From Prevotella sp. (GTDB lineage: Bacteria > Bacteroidota > Bacteroidia > Bacteroidales > Bacteroidaceae), in NCBI GenBank assembly GCA_021636625.1, contig JAJWLX010000026.1:1-41843 (forward strand): DNA of 41,843 nucleotides. Reading direction: 5' to 3'. Under the pieces are notes generated by a model. The model ran no database searches, was not told where the DNA came from, and worked only from the letters and a program-made list of their open reading frames with translations. Below are positions 31,407 through 39,382 of the stretch, one piece after another. A program made the translations under genes and the position numbers. The stretch's first letter is position 1, and each line of letters opens with the position of its first letter.

Positions 31407-33023
31407 ATGAAGACTATTATTAAATACATATTAGCAGCACCGTTAATGCTTTGTTTCAGCAGCTGTCTGGATGAGCATCCCAAAGACCAGCTGGATCAGG
31501 AGGCAATCTACAACAATGCTGATAATATATACAAAAACGCAGTAGCTTCCCTGTACAACTACATAGGGAGCAATCAGGAGTCGGAAGGGCTTCAAGGAAC
31601 TTGCCGGGGTATTTACGACTACAATACCTTGACCACTGACGAGGCAATGAATCCAATCCGTGGTGGAGACTGGTATGATGGCGGTTTGTGGGAGAACATG
31701 TATCAGCACAAATGGAATGCCAATGATATTAATTTATATAATGTATGGAAATACCTCTTCAAGGTAATTGTTTTATCTAACCAGTCGCTTTCTATCATTG
31801 ACAGTCATCAGAGTCTGCTTTCTGCAGAACAGACAAGAGATTTCACGGCAGAGGTAAGAGCTGTACGAGCCTTGTTCTACTATTATGCGATGGATATGTT
31901 CGGGCGTGTTCCTGTCGTGACATCATACGACGTGAAATTGGAGCAGGTAACGCAAAGCGAAAGAAGTGAGGTATTCAAGTTTATTGTTGACGAGTTGCAG
32001 GATGTTGCCCCACAGCTCGCCGATGAGCATTCCAACAAAGAAGGTGACTATTACGGACGTGTGACACGCCCGGTCGCAAACTTCCTGCTTGCAAAGCTTG
32101 CCTTGAATGCGGAAATATATACGGATGATAACTGGACAGATGGCAAGCGTCAGGACGGGAAAAGTATTTACTTCAATGTAAATGGCGAGAAAAAGAACGC
32201 TTGGGAAACCTGCATCTGGTATTGCGAGCAACTGCGGCAAGAAGGCTATGAGTTGGAGAGCGACTACGCATCGAACTTTGCGGTTCATAATGAAAATTCC
32301 AAGGAGAATATCTTCACAATCCCATTGGACAAGAACTTATATTTGAACGAATACCACTATCTTTTCCGCTCACGCCACTACAAACATGGCGGGGCTTATG
32401 GTGGTTCTTCCGAAAACGGCACATGTGCAACTGTTTCAACCGTCAAGGCTTTCGGTTACGGAACGGACAATGTTGACAATAGATTCAAGATAAACTTCTA
32501 TGCAGATACCGTATTGGTTGACGGAAAGAAGATATATTTGGACAACGGGAAGCCGTTGGTGTACATGCCGCTTGAACTGAAACTGAACCTCAGCGACAGC
32601 CCATATAAACAGACGGCAGGCGCTCGTGTAGGCAAATACGAGGTTGATCGAACCGCCTATTCGGACGGACGGCAGGTTGACAACGATATCGTCCTTTTCA
32701 GATATGGTGACGCGCTGTTGATGGAAGCCGAGGCGAAAGTTCGCAATGGCGAGGATGGTTCAATAGAGCTGAACGCTATAAGAGACCGAGTAGGAATGCC
32801 TCATGTGGAAGCCAATTTGGACAACATTCTAAAGGAGCGTCTGCTGGAATTGGTTTGGGAAGGTTGGAGACGTCAAGATCTCATCCGTTTTGGCAAATAT
32901 ACCAAGGCATATGATCAAAGAACTCCATTAGAAAAGGAGTCTACCGGTTTTACAACGGTTTTCCCAATACCACAAAGATGTCTGGATTTAAACAAGAAAT
33001 TAAAACAGAATCCAAGTTATTGA
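31407..33023 (+). CDS. SusD/RagB-family outer-membrane lipoprotein
   Basis: The 538-residue protein has a lipoprotein signal with Cys20 (MLCFSSC) and the TPR-like SusD fold. Recognisable points are YNYIGSNQ, ARVGKYEVDRT and the C-terminal LLELVWEGWRRQDLIRFGKY with KLKQNPSY at the end. It should form the lid of the SusC-like barrel and bind the substrate on the cell surface. The substrate cannot be told from sequence. It is the last gene of the pair; a hairpin built from AAGTCTCAT repeats lies about 140 bases after the stop. Confidence 0.95.
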   Translation: MKTIIKYILAAPLMLCFSSCLDEHPKDQLDQEAIYNNADNIYKNAVASLYNYIGSNQESEGLQGTCRGIYDYNTLTTDEAMNPIRGGDWYDGGLWENMYQHKWNANDINLYNVWKYLFKVIVLSNQSLSIIDSHQSLLSAEQTRDFTAEVRAVRALFYYYAMDMFGRVPVVTSYDVKLEQVTQSERSEVFKFIVDELQDVAPQLADEHSNKEGDYYGRVTRPVANFLLAKLALNAEIYTDDNWTDGKRQDGKSIYFNVNGEKKNAWETCIWYCEQLRQEGYELESDYASNFAVHNENSKENIFTIPLDKNLYLNEYHYLFRSRHYKHGGAYGGSSENGTCATVSTVKAFGYGTDNVDNRFKINFYADTVLVDGKKIYLDNGKPLVYMPLELKLNLSDSPYKQTAGARVGKYEVDRTAYSDGRQVDNDIVLFRYGDALLMEAEAKVRNGEDGSIELNAIRDRVGMPHVEANLDNILKERLLELVWEGWRRQDLIRFGKYTKAYDQRTPLEKESTGFTTVFPIPQRCLDLNKKLKQNPSY

Positions 33024-33096
33024 TATTAAAGGATAAGCATTTCTGCTTAAAAGGTTCATAGTTTTCGCTTACGTGATAAAGTTTTTTTTGAAGAAA

Positions 33097-33223
33097 AAGT
33101 CTCATAGTCTCATTTTCTGTTGAAAATATCGACTTAAAGACTTGATAGATAATAAGATAAAAAGAATGAGACTTCTCGGTTCTGATGCCTGGAAGTCTCA
33201 TTAATGTATCATAGAAGTCTCAT
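33097..33223. repeat. Cluster of AAGTCTCAT repeats after susD
   Basis: AGTCTCAT occurs at 33098-33105, 33106-33113, 33194-33201 and 33216-33223, and inverted (ATGAGACT) at 33166-33173. ATGAGACTTC (33166-33175) and GAAGTCTCAT (33192-33201) make a perfect 10-base stem with a 16-base loop, possibly the susD terminator. Confidence 0.65.
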
Positions 33224-33356
33224 TATTTCACTTTTTCTTTACGAGATACTTCATTCCATCTGCAAATTTCTTTTTCTTCATGATCAGCTTCATCTACTGC
33301 ACATTGAAAACAGTAAACTGTCAACAATAAATTGTAAACAGTAAACTCTTATCAGT

Positions 33357-33499
33357 GTTGCCCAAGATTAGTTTCAATGTTTGGGCACTCGTTGCCCGCC
33401 CTACGGGCACTTGTTGCCCAGCGCTTGTTCTGTGGATGCCCGCTTGGTGGGCTGTGGATGCCCATGCGACGGGCATGGTGGGACCCACTAGTGGGCTGA
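33357..33499. repeat. GC-rich cluster of TGCCC/GGGCA hairpins
   Basis: In an otherwise AT-rich gap there are successive small hairpins: TGCCCAA/TTGGGCA (33359-33387), TGCCCG/CGGGCA (33393-33409), a GTGGATGCCC unit used twice (33432-33441 and 33454-33463), and the palindrome CCCACTAGTGGG (33484-33495). Frames on both strands are open but look like repeat translation, not protein. It is probably a dispersed repeat of this lineage. The rest of 33224-33356 holds only AT-rich GTAAAC-type repeats. Confidence 0.65.
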
Positions 33500-33515
33500 C
33501 TGGCACTTTTATAGT

Positions 33516-33968
33516 TTATTCTTTTAACAAGTCGTCAAGAAATTCATCAAGGTCGTGATCCAGGTTTTCCATCAGGTCACCACCCAGAATGATGGTATCA
33601 TCGTCGGCAAGATAGAGTTCGCCGAGGTTTTCCTTGTCGTCATCTTCCAGCACGAAGCTATATGGCTTAAGGATTCCGAGATTATCAACGATCTCAGAAT
33701 TCTTGCGCAAGGTGTCTCGCAAAATCTTTGCCACCTCATCATAGAAGTTCTCATCCTTGTTGTCTATCCATTGCTCAACTACGCAGCGAGTAATCTCTGT
33801 GTCGTCATCGTCAAAGGCAAGGAGTTCACCACTGTCTTGGGAAACTCTTACATGGATGTCGGTCAGCACGGCGTTTTCTTCATTTGAAGGTTGTGCTGGA
33901 AACTTTTGAGCTATCTTTTTAATAAAGCGCTCAACTTGCTGAATTGTCATCTGCTCTGTTATTTCCAT
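33516..33968 (-). CDS. Acidic hypothetical protein, 150 residues
   Basis: The protein starts MEITEQMTIQQVERFIKKIA and has a mixed alpha/beta look (AVLTDIHVRVSQDSGELLAF, DDDTEITRCVVEQW). It ends in a very acidic stretch (MENLDHDLDEFLDDLLKE). No signal peptide or known motif is seen, and no function can be named. ATG 33968 is chosen because the frame further upstream runs into the promoter (TACCTTTG at 34026-34033). The protein is probably cytoplasmic. Confidence 0.78.
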   Translation of the reverse strand: MEITEQMTIQQVERFIKKIAQKFPAQPSNEENAVLTDIHVRVSQDSGELLAFDDDDTEITRCVVEQWIDNKDENFYDEVAKILRDTLRKNSEIVDNLGILKPYSFVLEDDDKENLGELYLADDDTIILGGDLMENLDHDLDEFLDDLLKE

Positions 33969-34025
33969 AATCTTAGTGTTTTCGTGCCTCGACACGCTAG
34001 GTGTTGTTGGCTTTCTTGTTTTTTG

Positions 34026-34056
34026 CAAAGGTACACAAAAAAATGATATAAACAAA
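34026..34056 (-). promoter_or_regulatory. Promoter of the acidic hypothetical gene
   Basis: On the minus strand TTTG (34053-34056) and TACCTTTG (34026-34033) are 19 bases apart. The start codon is 58 bases downstream. Confidence 0.7.
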
Positions 34057-34187
34057 GAAGATGGCGAGAAAATTATAAAAAAACTATTTTTATCCGTTTA
34101 TTTCTGTGTTTTTCTCAGTTTTTATGGTCTAAAATGTAAAATAGAAAACGTTTACGTTTCTTTTAATTAAATAATCTGGTGATTTTG

Positions 34188-34218
34188 TTTGTCATTTATA
34201 AATAATATATTATCTTTG
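34188..34218 (+). promoter_or_regulatory. Promoter of the rnf operon
   Basis: TTTG (34188-34191) and TATCTTTG (34211-34218) are 19 bases apart. The transcript would start near 34225, leaving about 96 bases of leader before the rseC-like start codon. Confidence 0.75.
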
Positions 34219-34224
34219 CAAACA

Positions 34225-34320
34225 AATTGGAATTGCTAACTCGACTTTGCAATAAGCCACCTTAAAATAGGTGCTCTTGTGTAGGAGAGGAAAGGCTAAC
34301 CTTATGAACAAGATTCGGAA
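34225..34320 (+). promoter_or_regulatory. Structured 5' leader of the rnf operon
   Basis: Three stems can be drawn in order: ATTGC/GCAAT (34232-34253), AGCCACCT/AGGTGCT with one bulge (34255-34275), and CTTGT/ACAAG (34276-34312), the last enclosing AAGG/CCTT (34292-34303). The third stem ends eight bases before the start codon. Its 3' arm is also the segment complementary to the candidate small RNA. No known riboswitch class is recognised. Confidence 0.45.
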
Positions 34321-34740
34321 ATGAGTAATAAAATTAAGCATAATGGAGTAGTGGATGGAGTAGAAGAGGGCTGTGTGCGCGTGCGCATCCTTCAGTCATC
34401 TGCGTGCAGTGCCTGTAAGGTGGCTGCGCATTGCAATGCTTCTGAAACGAAAGAAAAGATTATCGAGGTGCAGGTTGCTGATGCTGTCAAGTATCAGCTG
34501 GGTGACTCTGTTGTTGTGGTGGCAGATACGGCTGTTGGCTTCCGCGCCAGCTTGTATGGCTATTTGCTGCCTCTGCTCCTGATGGTTGTGGCTTTGGTTG
34601 CCGTACTGAAGATCACGCAATCAGAGGGATATGCCGCTGTGTCTGCCTTGGGAATATTGATACCTTATTATATAGGGCTTTATCTCTTGAGAAACAAACT
34701 ACGAAATAAATTAAGCTTTAGTCTTGAACCCTGCTGCTAG
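34321..34740 (+). CDS. rseC: RseC/MucC-family protein, first gene of the rnf operon
   Basis: The 139-residue protein has a soluble N-terminal part with SSACSACKVAAHC (three cysteines, C-x2-C-x5-C), then two membrane helices (SLYGYLLPLLLMVVALVAVL and YAAVSALGILIPYYIGLYLL). This is the RseC/MucC layout, linked to the SoxR-reducing Rsx/Rnf system and to sigma-E control in proteobacteria. In Bacteroidota it regularly heads rnf operons, and may help assembly or maturation. rnfB starts 89 bases later. Confidence 0.88.
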   Translation: MSNKIKHNGVVDGVEEGCVRVRILQSSACSACKVAAHCNASETKEKIIEVQVADAVKYQLGDSVVVVADTAVGFRASLYGYLLPLLLMVVALVAVLKITQSEGYAAVSALGILIPYYIGLYLLRNKLRNKLSFSLEPCC

Positions 34741-34829
34741 AATGATTATCCAGCTTTTCAGGCTCGATTACAGGATGTTGGCTGATATAGAAATAACTAG
34801 AAATATTAACAAAACAAATACAAACTATT

Positions 34830-35672
34830 ATGGATTTAATTTTGAGTGCTGTCTTGGTACTCGGTGCCATTGCGCTGGTAGCAGCGCTGGTACTTTTCGG
34901 GGTATCCAAGAAGTTTGCCGTTGAAGAAGACCCTCGATTGGGACAGGTAGGAGAACTCCTTCCTGGTGCCAACTGCGGTGGTTGCGGTTTTGCCGGATGT
35001 TCCGGTATGGCGGCTGCGCTGGTCAAGGGTGCTGATGCCGGTAGCATCGATGGACTGATGTGTCCTGTGGGTGGTGCCGACGTGATGGGCAAGGTGGCTG
35101 ATCTCCTGGGGCTGGCTGTGGCTAACACAGAGGCTAAGGTGGCAGTGGTTCGTTGTAATGGCTCTTGCGAGCATCGTCCTCGCATTGCCGAGTATGATGG
35201 TCTGCACACTTGTGCTGCCATGAATTCCTGTGGTGCTGGTGAAACCGGCTGTGGATTCGGCTGTCTGGGTTGTGGTGATTGCGTGGCTGCCTGCCAGTTT
35301 GGTGCCATCTCTATCAATCCTGAGACGGGTCTTCCTGAGGTTGATGAGGAGAAGTGTACGGGTTGTGGTGCGTGCGCCAAGGCTTGTCCACGTCACATCA
35401 TCGAGCTTCGAAAGAAGGGTCCTAAGGGTCGCCGTGTTTACGTGCAGTGCGTGAACCACGACAAGGGAGCTGTGGCTAAGAAGGCTTGTAGCGTTGCTTG
35501 CATCGGATGCGGTAAGTGTCAGAAAGTCTGCAAGTTTGATGCTATCACGGTAGAAAATAATGTGGCTTATGTTGACTTCAACAAGTGCCGCATGTGTACC
35601 AAGTGTGTTGACGAATGCCCAACCGGTGCTCTCGTAAAAATTAATTTCCCAGTTAAGAAAAAGGAGGAATAA
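34830..35672 (+). CDS. rnfB: Rnf complex subunit B, iron-sulfur protein
   Basis: The 280-residue subunit takes electrons from ferredoxin. One N-terminal membrane helix (residues 4-25) is followed by the Cys49/Cys52/Cys57/Cys78 cluster site. Four ferredoxin-type CxxCxxCxxxC motifs come next, at 145-155, 176-186, 224-234 and 253-263. E. coli RsxB has only two such motifs, and the longer form is common in Bacteroidota and clostridia. The gene ends in AAG GAG GAA TAA, which also gives an AGGAGG site for rnfC. Confidence 0.96.
   Translation: MDLILSAVLVLGAIALVAALVLFGVSKKFAVEEDPRLGQVGELLPGANCGGCGFAGCSGMAAALVKGADAGSIDGLMCPVGGADVMGKVADLLGLAVANTEAKVAVVRCNGSCEHRPRIAEYDGLHTCAAMNSCGAGETGCGFGCLGCGDCVAACQFGAISINPETGLPEVDEEKCTGCGACAKACPRHIIELRKKGPKGRRVYVQCVNHDKGAVAKKACSVACIGCGKCQKVCKFDAITVENNVAYVDFNKCRMCTKCVDECPTGALVKINFPVKKKEE
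35662..35667 (+). promoter_or_regulatory. AGGAGG ribosome binding site for rnfC
   Basis: A perfect AGGAGG sits seven bases before the rnfC ATG, inside the last codons of rnfB. Such sites are rare in Bacteroidota, so it stands out, although the rnfB Lys-Glu codons could produce it by chance. Confidence 0.55.
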
Positions 35673-35674
35673 TC

Positions 35675-37027
35675 ATGAAATTGAGAACTTTTAGAATTGG
35701 TGGAGTTCACCCAGAAGAGAATAAGATTACTGCCGAGATGGCTACTCAGGTAGCTCCTCTCCCTAAGCAGGCTATTTTCCCACTTGGTCAGCACATCGGT
35801 GCTCCTGCCAAGCCTGTTGTTGCCAAGGGCGACAAGGTGAAGGTGGGAACACTCATCGCTGAGGCAGGTGGCTTTGTGAGTGCTCCTATTTACAGTTCCG
35901 TATCAGGAACCGTGTTCAAGGTAGATACATCTATTGATGCTACCGGTTATCGTAAGCCTTGTATTATTATTAATGTAGAAGGCGATGAGTGGGAGGAGAG
36001 TATCGACCGCTCTGAGAAACTCGAAACGCTTGAGGCTCATTCCGAGCTCACTCCTGAGGAAATCGTAAACCGCATCAAGGTGGCTGGAGTCACTGGTATG
36101 GGTGGTGCTGGTTTCCCAACTTTCATCAAGCTTTGTCCTCCTCCTGGAGCCAAGGCAGAGTGCGTGATTATCAACGGTGTAGAGTGTGAGCCTTATATCA
36201 CAGCCGATTATCGTCTGATGATGGAGCATGCTGATGAGATTCTCGTTGGCTTGAACCTTCTGATGAAGGCGGCTAAGGTTGAGAAGGGTTATATTGGTAT
36301 TGAGGACAACAAGCCTGCTGCTATCAAACTCTTCGAGGAGAAGACAGCCAATGATTCTCGTATCGAGATTGTTCCTCTTGCCAAGAAATATCCACAGGGT
36401 GGTGAGAAGCAGTTGGTAGATGCGGTTATCCGCCGCCAGGTTCCTGCTCCTCCAGCTATTCCTGTCAACGTTGGAGCAATTGTTCAGAATGTAGGTACTG
36501 CCTTTGCTGTTTATCAGGCAGTTATGAAGAACAAACCTCTCTTCGAGCGTTATACTACCGTTACCGGTAAGCAGGTGAAGAATCCAGGCAACTTCCTCGT
36601 GCGTATGGGAACTCCATTCTCTCAGATGATAGAGAACTGCGGCGGTTTGCCAGAGGGCGACAACAAGGTGTTGGCTGGTGGTCCGATGATGGGTAAGGCT
36701 GTAATTAGCCTCAACGTACCTGTAACCAAGGGAACCAACTCCATCACCGTATTGACCGATGCTGATGCTCATCGCAAGAAGGCTCACCCATGTATCCGTT
36801 GTGCCAAGTGTGTGGATGCCTGCCCAATGGGTCTGGAGCCATACTTGCTCGCTACCTTGAGCGTAGTGAAGGATTATGAGCGCCTTGAGGCAGAAGAGGT
36901 AACATCCTGCATTGCCTGCGGTTCATGCCAGTTCACCTGTCCTTCACATCGTCCTATCCTCGATAATATTATCAATGGTAAGGGTGCGGTAATGGGCATT
37001 ATCAGAGCTCGTAACGCTAAGAAGTAA
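35675..37027 (+). CDS. rnfC: Rnf complex subunit C, NADH-binding
   Basis: The 450-residue subunit passes electrons to NAD via FMN. The glycine-rich nucleotide site GMGGAGFP is at 141-148, in the Complex I 51-kDa-like fold, and INGVECEPYITADYRLM follows. Two 4Fe-4S motifs are CIRCAKCVDACP (from residue 373) and CIACGSCQFTCP (from residue 412). Its length fits the short form without the long Ala/Lys-rich tail of the E. coli protein. It lies two bases after rnfB. Confidence 0.97.
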   Translation: MKLRTFRIGGVHPEENKITAEMATQVAPLPKQAIFPLGQHIGAPAKPVVAKGDKVKVGTLIAEAGGFVSAPIYSSVSGTVFKVDTSIDATGYRKPCIIINVEGDEWEESIDRSEKLETLEAHSELTPEEIVNRIKVAGVTGMGGAGFPTFIKLCPPPGAKAECVIINGVECEPYITADYRLMMEHADEILVGLNLLMKAAKVEKGYIGIEDNKPAAIKLFEEKTANDSRIEIVPLAKKYPQGGEKQLVDAVIRRQVPAPPAIPVNVGAIVQNVGTAFAVYQAVMKNKPLFERYTTVTGKQVKNPGNFLVRMGTPFSQMIENCGGLPEGDNKVLAGGPMMGKAVISLNVPVTKGTNSITVLTDADAHRKKAHPCIRCAKCVDACPMGLEPYLLATLSVVKDYERLEAEEVTSCIACGSCQFTCPSHRPILDNIINGKGAVMGIIRARNAKK

Positions 37028-37096
37028 TCCCTTTTATCACAAGAAGAGATACTTCAATCAAGAGAAATTTCATTGACGAAAGAATTTAAAAAGAAA

Positions 37097-38098
37097 ATGA
37101 GTAAATTAATCGTTTCATTATCGCCACACGCTCATGGAAATGAGAGCGTAGAGAAGAACATGTACGGAGTGATTATCGCTCTTGTGCCTGCCATCCTCGC
37201 TTCTTTCTATTTCTTCGGCTTGGGTTCAGCAGTCGTACTGCTCACCTCTGTGGCAGCCTGCGTCTTCTTTGAGTGGGCAATTACAAAATATCTCCTGAAG
37301 GAGGAGACCAGCTTGCTCGATGGTTCTGCCATCATCACCGGTCTCTTGCTCGGCATGAACTTGCCAAGTAACCTTCCTCTCTGGATCATCATCATCGGTG
37401 CCTTGTTTGCCATCGGTGTAGGTAAGATGAGCTTCGGCGGTCTGGGTAACAATCCTTTCAATCCTGCGCTGGTTGGACGTTGCTTCCTGCTCGTCAGCTT
37501 CCCAGCCCAGATGACTTCATGGCCTATAGCCGGACAGATGCTCAGCTATACTGATGCTACAACGGGTGCTACTCCGCTGGCTATCATGAAGACAGCCATC
37601 AAGACGGGCGATGCTTCAGTTCTCAACCAGTTGCCTGATGCGATGAGCATGCTCTTCGGTGCTACAGGCGATACTTTCGGCGCCGGAACTACCGGTGAGG
37701 TTTGTGCCGTTGCGCTCTTGCTCGGTTTGGCTTACATGCTCTGGAAGAAAATCATCACCTGGCATATTCCTGTAAGCATCATCGCTACCGTATTCGTATT
37801 CAGCGGTTTGATGCATTTGGCTAATCCTGTTTATGCCAATCCTTTTGCAGTCATCTTCAGCGGTGGTCTGATGCTCGGTGCCATCTTCATGGCTACTGAT
37901 TATGTAACCTCTCCAATGACTCACAAGGGCATGCTTATCTATGGTGTATGCATCGGTCTGCTAACCATCATCATCCGTAACTGGGGTAGCTATCCTGAAG
38001 GTATGTCGTTCGCCATTCTTATCATGAATGCGTTCACACCTCTTATTAACACATACGTTAAACCAAAGCGCTTCGGTGAGAAGCCTGCTAAGAAATAA
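37097..38098 (+). CDS. rnfD: Rnf complex subunit D, membrane flavoprotein
   Basis: The 333-residue NqrB/RnfD-family protein has about nine membrane helices. The motif TGATPLA contains Thr159, the likely site of covalent FMN attachment. FGGLGNNPFNPALVGR and TDYVTSPMTHKGM are family signatures. A TTG eight codons upstream is in frame, but ATG 37097 (MSKLIVSLSPH) matches the family start. It is part of the ion-translocating core. Confidence 0.95.
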   Translation: MSKLIVSLSPHAHGNESVEKNMYGVIIALVPAILASFYFFGLGSAVVLLTSVAACVFFEWAITKYLLKEETSLLDGSAIITGLLLGMNLPSNLPLWIIIIGALFAIGVGKMSFGGLGNNPFNPALVGRCFLLVSFPAQMTSWPIAGQMLSYTDATTGATPLAIMKTAIKTGDASVLNQLPDAMSMLFGATGDTFGAGTTGEVCAVALLLGLAYMLWKKIITWHIPVSIIATVFVFSGLMHLANPVYANPFAVIFSGGLMLGAIFMATDYVTSPMTHKGMLIYGVCIGLLTIIIRNWGSYPEGMSFAILIMNAFTPLINTYVKPKRFGEKPAKK

Positions 38099-38103
38099 GG
38101 AGG
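38097..38103 (+). promoter_or_regulatory. AAGGAGG ribosome binding site deciding the rnfG start
   Basis: AAGGAGG lies eight bases before ATG 38112 and overlaps the rnfD stop codon. It supports ATG 38112 over the in-frame ATG at 38028 inside rnfD. Confidence 0.6.
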
Positions 38104-38111
38104 ACAGAGAC

Positions 38112-38786
38112 ATGCAGAAATTAGAATCATCATTAAAGAACATGGTGCTTGTGCTGGTGGGCGTTGCGCTCATCGTAGGTGCTGTTCTTGCATATATCAA
38201 TCATCTTACATCTGGTCCTATCGCTGAGAAGGCTGCACAGAGTCTGGCTTCCGGTATTAAGAGTGTGATGGGCACAGAAGAACTCCAGGTGGCTGAGCCT
38301 GAAGAGGTAAAGCAGGAGTTTGGCGGTAAGGAATTCTCTTTTACCATCCACAAGTGCTCTGACAAGAGCGGCAAGCAGCTGGGTGCTGCCGTAGAGAGTA
38401 CTACCGGTGGTTTCGGTGGCGATCTGAAGGTGCTCGTAGGCTTCGATACTGAGGGCAAGATTATGGGTTATACTGTGCTTCAGGCTTCAGAAACTCCAGG
38501 TTTGGGTGCCAAGGCTGCTACCTGGTTCCAGAAGGACGGAAAGGGTAGCATCATCGGTAAGACTCCAAAGGATGGCGACCTCCACGTATCTAAGGACGAT
38601 AAGAGTGGCAATGCCGTAGACGCCATCACTGCTTCTACCATTACCAGCCGCGCCTTCCTCAAGGCTATCAACCAGGCTTATGCCGTTTATGCCAAGAAGG
38701 ATGTTGACGGCGAGAGCGGTGCATCTCAGAAAGCAGATGCAGAGAGTGGTGCATCTAAAGTTGAACATAACGAAAAGAAAGGATAA
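38112..38786 (+). CDS. rnfG: Rnf complex subunit G, FMN-binding
   Basis: The 224-residue protein has one N-terminal membrane helix (MVLVLVGVALIVGAVLAYI) and a periplasmic FMN-binding domain. The flavinylation motif is TASTIT, with Thr176 the expected site. YTVLQASETPGLGAKA is the other family signature. The tail repeats GASQKADAESGAS and is probably flexible. It is flanked by rnfD (13 bases before) and rnfE (6 bases after). Thr flavinylation needs ApbE, which is not in this window. Confidence 0.94.
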   Translation: MQKLESSLKNMVLVLVGVALIVGAVLAYINHLTSGPIAEKAAQSLASGIKSVMGTEELQVAEPEEVKQEFGGKEFSFTIHKCSDKSGKQLGAAVESTTGGFGGDLKVLVGFDTEGKIMGYTVLQASETPGLGAKAATWFQKDGKGSIIGKTPKDGDLHVSKDDKSGNAVDAITASTITSRAFLKAINQAYAVYAKKDVDGESGASQKADAESGASKVEHNEKKG

Positions 38787-38792
38787 ACCGAT

Positions 38793-39377
38793 ATGAGTAA
38801 TGTTAAGATTTTGATGAACGGACTCATCAAGGAGAATCCAACCTTCGTGTTGCTTCTCGGTATGTGTCCTACTTTGGCTACAACAACCAGCGCCATCAAT
38901 GGTCTCTCTATGGGATTGGCTACCATGGCGGTGCTGATCTGTACCAACTTTGTTATCTCCTGTATCAAGAAGATTACACCCGATATGGTTCGCATCCCTG
39001 TGTTTATCGTAGTGATTGCAGCCTTCGTTACTATCCTTCAGATGGTGATGAGCGCTTATGCTCCTGACAGCATCAACCAGGCATTGGGTATTTATATTCC
39101 GCTGATTGTAGTAAACTGTATTATTCTGGGTCGTGCAGAGAGTTTCGCTGCCAAGAATTCTCCGGTTGCCAGTCTGTTTGATGGCATTGGTTGCGGTTTG
39201 GGTTTCACGCTCGGTCTTACCATTCTCGGTAGTGCCCGTGAGATTCTCGGTGCCGGAAGCGTATTCGGAATCACCCTGTTGCCAGAGACCACCAACATTC
39301 TGGTGTTCATTCTGCCTCCTGGAGCGTTCCTCACATTAGGATACATTATTGCTATATTTAATAAGGTTAAGAAATAG
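38793..39377 (+). CDS. rnfE: Rnf complex subunit E
   Basis: The 194-residue integral membrane protein has six predicted helices. The opening NGLIKENPTFVLLLGMCPTLA and the segment LGIYIPLIVVNCIILGRAESFA are the signatures of RnfE/NqrD. Together with RnfA it forms the pseudo-symmetric membrane pair that carries an iron-sulfur centre between conserved cysteines (MCP and NC). rnfA starts five bases after the stop. Confidence 0.95.
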   Translation: MSNVKILMNGLIKENPTFVLLLGMCPTLATTTSAINGLSMGLATMAVLICTNFVISCIKKITPDMVRIPVFIVVIAAFVTILQMVMSAYAPDSINQALGIYIPLIVVNCIILGRAESFAAKNSPVASLFDGIGCGLGFTLGLTILGSAREILGAGSVFGITLLPETTNILVFILPPGAFLTLGYIIAIFNKVKK

Positions 39378-39382
39378 AAATT

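Noticed and set aside
33321..33558. Open frames on both strands over the GC-rich hairpin block
   Set aside because: The frames are open only because of the repeats; both strands read equally well and neither shows codon bias or a domain.
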